A DNA stretch of 5,363 nucleotides, taken from the NCBI GenBank assembly GCA_910585035.1, contig CAJUEF010000003.1:1-5363 (forward strand). The letters are read 5' to 3'. Under the pieces are notes generated by a model. That model saw nothing but the letters and a program-made list of their open reading frames with translations. It did not search any database and was not told the DNA's origin. Below, piece by piece: positions 1 through 5,244 of this stretch. This stretch comes from an uncultured Christensenellaceae bacterium. Lineage in GTDB: Bacteria > Bacillota > Clostridia > Christensenellales > MGBC116941. The stretch's first letter is position 1, and the number at the start of each line of letters is the position of its first letter. A program made the translations under genes and the position numbers.

Positions 1-212
1 AAAGCTTCCGCCATTTCTTCTGACATCATGTCATAAAGCTCCATAATCAAATCGTTTAATTCCGGCTTTAAATCCTTTTCAAGCTTACATGTCAGTATCC
101 GTTCTTTTCTTAAAAACTCGCTTTCCTTTTCCCGATATTCCTTTAACACCGGCTCCACTTCCCCCACAGGACAAATTTCCCCCTCATACAACCGCTTTAA
201 AATACTTTTCAT
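1..212 (-). CDS. DUF6809-like protein, N-terminal part (runs off left edge)
   Basis: The frame opens at an ATG (212-210) and stays open to the window edge, giving about 70 residues that begin MKSILKRLYEGEICPVGEVE. The MKSIL..LYxGxIxP opening, followed by a charged, probably all-helical stretch, resembles what I recall of the DUF6809 family of small Clostridia proteins, whose function is unknown. The C-terminal part lies outside the window. No signal peptide, membrane segment or catalytic motif is visible. The start follows the family-like N-terminus, although no Shine-Dalgarno sequence precedes it: the upstream bases are a pyrimidine tract on the coding strand. An in-frame TTG at 239-237 has an AAAAGG (253-248) eight bases upstream and would add nine mostly hydrophobic residues. 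The gene is divergent from the HTH gene at 345 and its promoter contains the palindrome at 266-299, so control by that HTH protein is a reasonable inference. Confidence 0.7.
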   Translation of the reverse strand, partial: MKSILKRLYEGEICPVGEVEPVLKEYREKESEFLRKERILTCKLEKDLKPELNDLIMELYDMMSEEMAEA

Positions 213-216
213 TCTT

Positions 217-249
217 TTAGAAAAAAGAAAAAGAAGCAAAAAGAAAACC
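217..249 (+). repeat. Left copy of 33-bp purine-rich inverted repeat
   Basis: This A/G-rich tract starts TTAGAAAAAA and ends AAAACC. Its counterpart is the reverse complement of 621-653, and the two agree at 27 of 33 positions by hand alignment without gaps, including the TTAG start, an inner G and C, and the terminal CC. Low complexity inflates the identity, but the matching non-A positions make a common origin plausible. It fills the space between the DUF6809 start codon and its promoter and removes any ribosome binding site from that leader. Confidence 0.45.
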
Positions 250-262
250 TTTTATTGAATTA

Positions 263-291
263 ATTATAACATATGGCTCATATATGAGCAA
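263..291 (-). promoter_or_regulatory. Predicted sigma-A promoter of the DUF6809-like gene
   Basis: Read on the minus strand, a perfect TATAAT (268-263) is preceded by TGT, which makes an extended -10 element. A weak -35 (TTGCTC, 291-286) lies 17 bp upstream. The predicted transcript would start near 256 and give a leader of about 44 nt. Nearly the whole promoter lies inside the palindrome at 266-299. Confidence 0.5.
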
Positions 292-299
292 TATGTTAT
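266..299. promoter_or_regulatory. 34-bp near-perfect palindrome, probable operator
   Basis: A central perfect 14-bp palindrome, GCTCATATATGAGC (276-289), is flanked by one mismatched pair (G275/A290) and then by perfectly paired 9-bp outer arms, ATAACATAT (266-274) and ATATGTTAT (291-299). In total 32 of 34 bases are symmetric about 282/283. It sits between two divergent genes, spans the -35 to -10 spacer of the minus-strand promoter and reaches the -35 zone of the plus-strand promoter. That is the expected position for a dimeric repressor's operator. The neighbouring HTH protein is the obvious candidate ligand, but this is inference. Confidence 0.6.
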
Positions 300-314
300 T
301 TGAAAGATAATGAA

Positions 315-320
315 TATAAT
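315..320 (+). promoter_or_regulatory. Probable -10 element for the HTH gene
   Basis: A perfect TATAAT lies 24 bp before the annotated GTG. No good -35 is found at 16-18 bp: the sequence there is the right arm of the palindrome (for example ATGTTA at 293-298, which matches three of six positions). A TTGAAA at 300-305 is too close to serve this -10. The promoter would need activation or be weak, and a protein on the palindrome would touch it directly. Confidence 0.35.
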
Positions 321-340
321 TAAACTTAGGAAATAAATAA

Positions 341-349
341 GGCGGTGAT
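341..349 (+). promoter_or_regulatory. Shine-Dalgarno that includes the annotated GTG of the HTH gene
   Basis: GGCGGTGAT matches the anti-Shine-Dalgarno complement GGAGGTGAT at eight of nine positions. The GTG at 345-347 is part of this match and so has no proper ribosome binding site of its own. Normal spacing of 5-8 bases after GGCGG puts initiation at ATA (351) or ATT (354). Confidence 0.5.
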
Positions 350-554
350 TATAATTATAGATTTTAGTCCTTTATGGAAAACATTAAAAGAAAAAAATAT
401 TACTCAGTATAAACTAATACAGCACGGTATAAACAAGGGACTTTTAGACAGATTAAGGAAAAATGAAAATATAACTCTAAAGAATTTAGAAAAAATTTGT
501 AAAGTCTGTGAGTGCACTCCTGAAAAAGTTGTTAGATTTACAGACGATGAGTAA
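345..554 (+). CDS. Small Cro/CI-type (XRE family, HTH_26-like) DNA-binding protein
   Basis: The reading frame gives 69 residues, about the usual size for stand-alone HTH_26/YozG-like regulators, which are essentially a single Cro/CI helix-turn-helix domain. The family-like opening is DFSPLWKTLKEKNITQYKL. Helix 2 covers roughly residues 20-29 and the recognition helix residues 30-42 (NKGLLDRLRKNEN). A helix with the pattern TLKNLEKICKVCECTPEKVV follows, where the family typically has LxxICxxLxCxPxDIV. No effector or membrane domain is present. The gene is divergent from the DUF6809-like gene across the palindrome and closes with its own terminator. GC content is about 27% by hand count, well below the operon genes sampled (roughly 33-53% per 60-base line), which suggests a different origin. 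The true start is uncertain: GTG 345 lies within the Shine-Dalgarno, and ATA 351 or ATT 354 are better spaced. There is no ATG in frame anywhere. Confidence 0.8.
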   Translation: MIIIIDFSPLWKTLKEKNITQYKLIQHGINKGLLDRLRKNENITLKNLEKICKVCECTPEKVVRFTDDE

Positions 555-557
555 TAA

Positions 558-587
558 AAAAATCCCATTTATATAAATGGGATTTTT
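558..587. terminator. Bidirectional intrinsic terminator
   Basis: A perfect 13-bp stem (AAAAATCCCATTT, 558-570, with AAATGGGATTTTT, 575-587) encloses an ATAT loop. On the plus strand it follows the HTH stop codon by three bases and ends in five T residues. On the minus strand the run of seven A at 556-562 gives a seven-T tract, so it can also terminate transcripts of the converging U32 operon. Confidence 0.85.
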
Positions 588-620
588 CTTATATTCACTA
601 TGATTAATTAGTCCGTATAT

Positions 621-653
621 GGTTTTTCTTTTGTTACTTTTCTTTTTTTCTAA
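621..653 (-). repeat. Right copy of 33-bp purine-rich inverted repeat
   Basis: Read on the minus strand this tract begins TTAGAAAAAAAG and ends GAAAAACC. It aligns with 217-249 at 27 of 33 positions. It is continuous with the hairpin at 634-665 and the tandem repeat at 657-694. Confidence 0.45.
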
Positions 654-665
654 AAAGAAAAGTAA
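634..665. repeat. 14-bp perfect inverted repeat (A/T-rich hairpin)
   Basis: TTACTTTTCTTTTT (634-647) pairs perfectly with AAAAAGAAAAGTAA (652-665) across a four-base loop. It lies about 30 bases downstream of the U32 gene's stop on the minus strand. It may stabilise the mRNA 3' end or help termination, but the stem has few G-C pairs and it is not a canonical terminator. Confidence 0.55.
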
Positions 666-694
666 AAGAAAAGTAAAAGAAAAGTAAAAGAAAA
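657..694 (+). repeat. 11-bp tandem repeat, three full copies plus 5 bases
   Basis: The unit GAAAAGTAAAA occurs three times without a mismatch (657-667, 668-678, 679-689), followed by GAAAA (690-694). The array ends at the base before the stop codon of the minus-strand U32 gene. The first unit is also part of the 3' arm of the hairpin at 634-665, so the array probably grew by slippage from that arm. Confidence 0.8.
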
Positions 695-1921
695 TCATTT
701 TGCTTTTCTTAAAAAATCGTCAGCCTCAACTTCAAAGTCTATGTCGATGTAAAGCTTTTGCCGGGGATGAGGGGCGGAGGCTACCGGGTTTCCGTCCTCG
801 TCGTACATATGCTCAACAACAAAGCTTTTTATTTCACTGCCGGGGCTTAACACCTCAAGAGTGTCGCCAAGGGAAAACTTGCTGCGCTGTTCAATAAGCA
901 TCTGCCCTTTTTCGGGTAAATAATCAAGCACTCTGCCTGTAAATTCGTAATCCCGAATATAAGCCGAAGAACCATATTGCTGACCGTCCTCCAAAGGGTT
1001 GCCGTAGAAAAAGCCTGTTGTGTATTCCCTGTGGCTGGTCTTATATGTCTCCTCCACTGCTTCCTTTGGCACGGGCTTTCCTGCCAGCACAGCGTCAATA
1101 GCCATGCGGTAAGCGCGGACAACGGTAGCAACATAAAACGCTGTTTTCATACGTCCTTCAATTTTAAATGAGGTTATACCCGAGCTTATCATATCGCCAA
1201 TATGCTCAATCATATTAAGGTCTTTTGAGCTGAGAATATACGTTGCGTCTCCGTATTGCTCAATAACCAGGCTGTCATCAGGACGCTTGACCTCTGTTAT
1301 ATTAAACTGCCAGCGGCAGGTCTGAGTGCAGTCGCCGCAGTTAGCGGAGCGCCCCGTAAAATAAGAGCTTAACAGGCATCTGCCCGAATAGGCAATGCAC
1401 ATAGCGCCATGGCAAAAGGCTTCCAGCTCCAGCTCTTTATTGTGGGCGCTTATAGTCTTTACATCCTCAAGGGTGCATTCCCTGCCAAGCACAATTCTGC
1501 TTACTCCCTGCTTTTTCCAAAACTGAGCGCTGAGGTGATTGCAGGTGCTGACCTGAGTGCTAAGGTGCAGCTCAATATTTTTATCAATGCTTCTGACAAT
1601 TTCAAGAACGGCAGGATCGGAAAAGATTACAGCGTCTGCGCCGGCGTCAATTATGCCCTTTGCCTCTGCATAAGCACCCTCCATGTCATGGGGCTTAATT
1701 ATTGAGTTCATGGCAACGTATATCTTTTTATTGTGCTTATGAACGTAATCACAGGCGTCTGCCAGCTCTATGCCTTTAAAGTTATCCGCATGAGCCCGAA
1801 GACTAAAGCCCTTGCTACCCACATAAACGGCATCCGCACCGTATTTAATTGCACAAACAAGCTGCTCCATACCTCCGCATGGAGCAAGCAGTTCTATGTT
1901 ATTATGAATTCTTTCTGTCAT
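695..1921 (-). CDS. U32 peptidase-family protein, probable tRNA U34 hydroxylation factor (TrhP2/YrrO-like)
   Basis: The product is 408 residues. The N-terminal ELLAPCGG (9-17) and GADAVYVG (28-35) are typical of the U32 barrel. Residues 167-185 (EAFCHGAMCIAYSGRCLLS) fit the U32 signature E-x-F-x2-G-[SA]-[LIVM]-C-x4-G-x-C-x-[LIVM]-S exactly, and CGDCTQTCRW follows at 195-204. Cys175, Cys182, Cys198 and Cys202 are the likely Fe-S cluster ligands. Residues of about 325-400 resemble the Peptidase_U32_C beta domain. Despite the name, characterised relatives are RNA modification proteins: YrrN/YrrO (TrhP1/TrhP2) and YegQ (TrhP) make 5-hydroxyuridine in tRNA, and RlhA acts on 23S rRNA. Length and the mltG neighbour favour YrrO/TrhP2. 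The start chosen is ATG 1921, preceded by GGGTGG three bases away. It overlaps mltG by 20 bp, suggesting translational coupling. An earlier in-frame start at 1990 would add 23 atypical residues. Confidence 0.88.
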   Translation of the reverse strand: MTERIHNNIELLAPCGGMEQLVCAIKYGADAVYVGSKGFSLRAHADNFKGIELADACDYVHKHNKKIYVAMNSIIKPHDMEGAYAEAKGIIDAGADAVIFSDPAVLEIVRSIDKNIELHLSTQVSTCNHLSAQFWKKQGVSRIVLGRECTLEDVKTISAHNKELELEAFCHGAMCIAYSGRCLLSSYFTGRSANCGDCTQTCRWQFNITEVKRPDDSLVIEQYGDATYILSSKDLNMIEHIGDMISSGITSFKIEGRMKTAFYVATVVRAYRMAIDAVLAGKPVPKEAVEETYKTSHREYTTGFFYGNPLEDGQQYGSSAYIRDYEFTGRVLDYLPEKGQMLIEQRSKFSLGDTLEVLSPGSEIKSFVVEHMYDEDGNPVASAPHPRQKLYIDIDFEVEADDFLRKAK

Positions 1922-3056
1922 ATTCCACCCAAAGCTGTTGATATTTAGCCACGTTTGCTGCGTGCTCTTCGCCTGTTTTAGCAAATACAAGCTGTCCTGT
2001 TGACGGGTCTCCGTTACAGAAGAAGAGATACTTATCCCTAACGTATTCCTCGTCAGGATTTAATGCAAAGCTCAGCGCATTTTTACCCGGGTTACAAACT
2101 GCGGAAGGCGGCAGCCCTGCATATTTATAAGTGTTATAAGGTGATTCCACCGCAATATCCTGGTCTGTAAGAGCCAGCCTGTTAATGCCGCTTACATAGT
2201 GAATTGTTGAACAAAGCTGCAGTTTCTGATTGCCGCCAAGCCTGTTGTGAAGCACAGCGGATACCTTGCCGAAATCGCTTGTCTTAGCCTCTTTTTCAAT
2301 AATGGAAGCTATTGTAACAACCTCGTCAACAGTAAGGTCCATCTCTGCTGCCTTTTGCGTCCATTCAGGAACCATAATGGCATTGAAGCGGTCAAGCATT
2401 TTTGTTATTACGTCCTTGTTGCTGGAATCCGTGTAGAAAATATAGGTATCAGGGAACAAATATCCCTCAAGAGCATATTTTTTACCTGTGGTCTTTCCGC
2501 TTAAAGCTGCGACAAATTCGTATTCTGAAAATTCCGAAATGTTGTTGCATTCCTGCTTAAAGGATTCTTCATCGTTAATAACTCCTGTGTCCTTGAGCTT
2601 TTTAGAGATATTGTCAATGGTCATACCCTCGGTAATGGTAACGCTGACTTCAGATTCGCTCACGCCGCCTCTGCTCAGCTCCTTTGTTATCTCCGCCATG
2701 GACATGGATTTGTTGAGCTTATAAGTTCCCGAACGTATTTTACTGGAATGGTCCGAGAAATCCACATAATATTTGAATACCGTGGCATTTCTTATAAGTC
2801 CTTTGCTTTCCAGCTCGTTGGATATTTTGGTAATAGAAGTGTTTCTGGGTATATTAACCGTAATCTCCGACTTGTCCAACATATTCACCGGTTTAAAATA
2901 TGCAAAGGAAACAAACAGATAAAGCCCGCCGATAATTATGATGTTGAGAACAAGACTTATTGTAAAAATAATTGCCGACCTGTTTTTCTGATCCATCTTT
3001 GCATTGATAAGGTAATCCTTCATATTACCAAAAAATTTGCTGCTTTTTTTTGCCAA
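1902..3056 (-). CDS. mltG: Endolytic murein transglycosylase MltG (YceG-like)
   Basis: The product is 384 residues. MltG is a membrane-anchored lytic transglycosylase that cleaves nascent peptidoglycan strands and so limits glycan length. The protein has a basic cytoplasmic N-terminus (1-26), one membrane segment (about 27-53), an extracytoplasmic LysM-like region (about 64-130) and the YceG catalytic domain. The catalytic glutamate is predicted as Glu254 in IASIIEKEAKT (249-259), equivalent to Glu218 in E. coli MltG. Other conserved blocks are EGYLFPDTY (197-205), NRLGGNQKLQLCSTIHY (271-287), SPYNTYKYAGLPP (305-317) and the C-terminal KTGEEHAANV (360-369). The start is TTG 3056, chosen because GGGTGG lies six bases upstream. 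The next ATG (3023) has a poorer site and would shorten the cytoplasmic tail. It begins 14 bases after the ylbF-family stop and overlaps the U32 gene by 20 bp. Confidence 0.95.
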   Translation of the reverse strand: MAKKSSKFFGNMKDYLINAKMDQKNRSAIIFTISLVLNIIIIGGLYLFVSFAYFKPVNMLDKSEITVNIPRNTSITKISNELESKGLIRNATVFKYYVDFSDHSSKIRSGTYKLNKSMSMAEITKELSRGGVSESEVSVTITEGMTIDNISKKLKDTGVINDEESFKQECNNISEFSEYEFVAALSGKTTGKKYALEGYLFPDTYIFYTDSSNKDVITKMLDRFNAIMVPEWTQKAAEMDLTVDEVVTIASIIEKEAKTSDFGKVSAVLHNRLGGNQKLQLCSTIHYVSGINRLALTDQDIAVESPYNTYKYAGLPPSAVCNPGKNALSFALNPDEEYVRDKYLFFCNGDPSTGQLVFAKTGEEHAANVAKYQQLWVEYDRKNS

Positions 3057-3062
3057 TACTAA

Positions 3063-3068
3063 CCACCC
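3063..3068 (-). promoter_or_regulatory. Ribosome binding site that decides the mltG TTG start
   Basis: On the minus strand GGGTGG precedes the TTG at 3056 by six bases. It lies immediately after the stop codon of the preceding gene. No comparable site precedes the later ATG at 3023. Confidence 0.65.
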
Positions 3069-3070
3069 GC

Positions 3071-3415
3071 CTATTCCATAAAACTTAAATCAATTTCCAC
3101 TGCCTCTCCGATTATTCTGTATACGTCTGAAAGTATTTTATTAACCACATATTCCAGAGACAGAAATTCGGAAATTTCCTTGTTAAACTGCAGCACCTCT
3201 CCCAGCTTTCTTATCTCTTCCTGCTTTTCTTCAGAAAGAGTTCCGCCTGACATTACAAGGGTCTGGGCTTCAAACTGCAGTTTTTTATATTTTTTCAAAA
3301 GCGCCTTATTGGTTTCATCCGCTAAAAGAACATCTTTTAAGTCCAAATATTTTTTAACCTCAGGGTTTCTTTTAAGCTCTGCCGCAAGCTGGTTCGCTGT
3401 ATCATAAATATCCAT
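3071..3415 (-). CDS. YlbF/YmcA family (Com_YlbF, DUF964) protein
   Basis: The product is 114 residues, soluble, acidic to neutral and apparently all-helical, starting MDIYDTANQLAAELKRNPEV. The pattern of an N-terminal AxxLAxxLxxxPE helix, a central coiled-coil-like region (YKKLQFEAQTLVMSGGTLSE, 43-62) and a C-terminal helix is typical of the YlbF/YmcA family. In Bacillus subtilis YlbF, YmcA and YaaT form a complex that modulates RNase Y cleavage, sporulation and competence. Whether this paralogue does the same is inference, but its position directly after RNase J fits an RNA-turnover role. The start is ATG 3415, with GGTGA (3426-3422) six bases upstream. The GTG at 3421 directly abuts that site and is unlikely. 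The 90-base gap from rnj holds no convincing terminator, only an AAGGA/TCCTT stem with a 15-base loop, so co-transcription is likely. Confidence 0.85.
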   Translation of the reverse strand: MDIYDTANQLAAELKRNPEVKKYLDLKDVLLADETNKALLKKYKKLQFEAQTLVMSGGTLSEEKQEEIRKLGEVLQFNKEISEFLSLEYVVNKILSDVYRIIGEAVEIDLSFME

Positions 3416-3505
3416 AATCACTCACCAAAGAATACGTAATATGCACAAAGGATTTTAAAACCAATAGTCCTTGCGCCGCGTATCTTCCTTTCTCAATTTT
3501 TAAAA

Positions 3506-5170
3506 TTAAACTTCCACAATAATAGGGAGCACCATAGGGTTGCGCTTTGTCTGCTTATAAAGATAATCCTTAAGGCTCAGTCTTATTTCGTTTTTAATTG
3601 ACGACCATCCACCAAAGCTTTCCTCATTACAGGAATCAATGGCTTTCATAACCTCTTTTTTCGCCTGTTCAATTAGCTCTTCGCTCTCTCTCACGTAAAC
3701 AAAGCCGCGGGAAATAATATCAGGGCCGGTAACCACCTGGTTATCCGTTTTGGAAATACCCACAACAACTATGAACACGCCGTCCTGCGACATGAATTTT
3801 CTGTCTCTTAAAACGATGTTGCCAACGTCTCCAATGCCGCTGCCGTCCACCATTATACTGCCGGCGGAAACGTCCGAGCTTCTCACAGCTTTGCCGCTTT
3901 TGGAAAACTCAATACAGCTTCCGTTATGAGTAATAAATATATTTTCACTCTTAACTCCAAGCTGTCTTGCAAGCTCTGCATGCTTTGCCATATGTCTGTA
4001 TTCGCCGTGTACCGGCATAAAAAACTTCGGCTTAACAAGAGAGAGAATAAGCTTTAATTCCTCCTGCTTTGCGTGCCCGGAAACGTGAACGTCCGCAAGG
4101 TCATCGTTTACCACGATTGCGCCTTTTCTGTGAAGCTCATTTGTAACCCTGCCCACAAATTTTTCGTTGCCGGGAATAGGAGTTGCGGAAACTATTACCA
4201 AATCCCCTTCTTTTATCTCCAGCTTTTTATGCTCGTTGGTTGCCATGCGCACAAGCCCCGACATGCTTTCACCCTGGCTGCCTGTGGTTGCAATAACTAT
4301 TTCATTGTCCTTTAGCCTGTCAATCTCATTAATGCTGACCTCAACCCCATCAGGTATTTTCAGATACCCAAGGTCAATGGAAACATCTTTAACATTTAAC
4401 ATGCTCCTGCCTGCAAAACAAACCTTTCTGCCATATCTCACAGCAGAATCAACTATCTGCTGCAGCCTGTGTATGTTAGATGAAAAGGTTGCAATAAATA
4501 TTCTTCCAACGTCCTGCTGGAAATACTTGTCAAAAGAGCTTCCAACAATTCTTTCCGTCTGGGTAAAGCCCTCTCTTTCCGCATTTGTGCTGTCTGATAA
4601 AAGACACAGCACTCCCTCGCTGCCATAGCGGGCAAACTCATTTAAGTCCGTTGTTTCTCCATCAATAGGCGTGTAGTCAATTTTAAAGTCTCCCGTATGA
4701 ATAACCGTGCCCACAGGAGTGGTGATTGCAAGGGCAAAAGCGCCTGCAATGCTGTGGCAGACGTTTATAAACTTAATGCTGAAGTCTCCCAGCTCGATTA
4801 CCTGTTTTGCCTTTACATTATGCACTTTCCTGTGCTTTACGCCGTTTGACTTAAGCTTTATCTTAATAAGCGCCGTTGTAATGTTAGAACCGTATATAGG
4901 CACGTCTTTAAAGTTACGGATAATATATGGTATTCCTCCTATATGGTCCTCATGTCCGTGAGTTATAATAAAAGCCCTTATACGATCTTTATTTTTTGTA
5001 AGATAAGCAGTATCAGGTATAACCAGATCAATACCAAGCATATCCTCCGATGGAAATGCCACCCCGCAGTCAACAACAATAATGTCGTCCCCATATTCAT
5101 AGGCATACATGTTTTTGCCTATTTCCTCAACTCCGCCAAGGGGAATAATTTTCAGTTTTGTGTGTTTCAA
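3506..5170 (-). CDS. rnj: Ribonuclease J
   Basis: The product is 554 residues, the normal length for RNase J, a metallo-beta-lactamase/beta-CASP ribonuclease with 5'-3' exonuclease and endonuclease activity in mRNA decay and rRNA maturation. The metal-binding motif HGHEDH (71-76) is intact, with His139 (CHSIAGA), Asp161 (HTGDFKID) and His388 (PVHGEY) as further ligands. The beta-CASP part includes LLSDSTNA (190-197), ATFSSNIHRLQQ (227-238), TTGSQGE (295-301) and SGHAK (364-368). The C-terminal domain shows GPDIISRGFVYV (482-493) and the family-like end. No key residue is missing. The start is TTG 5170, because GGAGGT (5181-5176) lies five bases upstream and the product begins as the family does (KLKIIPLGGVEEIGKN). 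It is the first gene of the operon. Firmicutes often carry two paralogues (J1, J2), and which one this is cannot be decided here. Confidence 0.96.
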   Translation of the reverse strand: MKHTKLKIIPLGGVEEIGKNMYAYEYGDDIIVVDCGVAFPSEDMLGIDLVIPDTAYLTKNKDRIRAFIITHGHEDHIGGIPYIIRNFKDVPIYGSNITTALIKIKLKSNGVKHRKVHNVKAKQVIELGDFSIKFINVCHSIAGAFALAITTPVGTVIHTGDFKIDYTPIDGETTDLNEFARYGSEGVLCLLSDSTNAEREGFTQTERIVGSSFDKYFQQDVGRIFIATFSSNIHRLQQIVDSAVRYGRKVCFAGRSMLNVKDVSIDLGYLKIPDGVEVSINEIDRLKDNEIVIATTGSQGESMSGLVRMATNEHKKLEIKEGDLVIVSATPIPGNEKFVGRVTNELHRKGAIVVNDDLADVHVSGHAKQEELKLILSLVKPKFFMPVHGEYRHMAKHAELARQLGVKSENIFITHNGSCIEFSKSGKAVRSSDVSAGSIMVDGSGIGDVGNIVLRDRKFMSQDGVFIVVVGISKTDNQVVTGPDIISRGFVYVRESEELIEQAKKEVMKAIDSCNEESFGGWSSIKNEIRLSLKDYLYKQTKRNPMVLPIIVEV

Positions 5171-5175
5171 ATTTT

Positions 5176-5181
5176 ACCTCC
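5176..5181 (-). promoter_or_regulatory. Strong ribosome binding site fixing the rnj TTG start
   Basis: GGAGGT on the minus strand lies five bases before the TTG at 5170-5168. No ATG is available at suitable spacing, so the TTG start is well supported. Confidence 0.85.
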
Positions 5182-5215
5182 GTAATTTATTTTCCGTTCA
5201 ATATAATTATATTTA

Positions 5216-5244
5216 AGTATATACCAAGTAAGTATTACTTTCAA
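5216..5244 (-). promoter_or_regulatory. Predicted sigma-A promoter of the rnj operon
   Basis: On the minus strand TTGAAA (5244-5239) is followed after exactly 17 bp by TATACT (5221-5216). Each hexamer matches consensus at five of six positions. Transcription would begin near 5209, giving a leader of about 38 nt that contains the ribosome binding site. A further TATAAT at 5276-5271 lacks a convincing -35 at usable spacing. Confidence 0.65.

Noticed and set aside
486..698. 70-codon minus-strand frame whose ATG overlaps the U32 stop (ATGA)
   Set aside because: It is mostly translation of the tandem repeat, hairpin and terminator, overlaps the HTH gene antisense, has only pyrimidine-rich repeat context and resembles no family.
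1409..1705. 98-codon plus-strand frame antisense to the U32 gene
   Set aside because: It is a shadow of a clearly coding minus-strand gene, with no promoter, ribosome binding site or family resemblance.
1864..1885. Perfect 7-bp inverted repeat (GCTCCAT / ATGGAGC) with GGAGGT in its loop, early in the U32 gene
   Set aside because: It encodes the conserved CGGMEQL segment. The loop's GGAGGT is only about one base from the following ATG, too close for initiation, and a 7-bp stem is expected by chance now and then.
1922..1990. Upstream extension of the U32 protein to an in-frame start at 1990
   Set aside because: The 23 extra residues do not look like the family's N-terminus and would lengthen the overlap with mltG to 89 bp. 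ATG 1921 places ELLAPCGG at the usual distance from the start.
3422..3505. Possible terminator or hidden gene in the rnj to ylbF-family gap
   Set aside because: Only a 5-bp stem with a 15-base loop and no T-tract is present, and there is no start codon with usable spacing after AAAGGA.
4167..4628. 153-codon plus-strand frame antisense to rnj
   Set aside because: It lies wholly within the well-supported rnj gene. Its length comes from the codon bias of the opposite strand, and no ribosome binding site or recognisable domain is seen.
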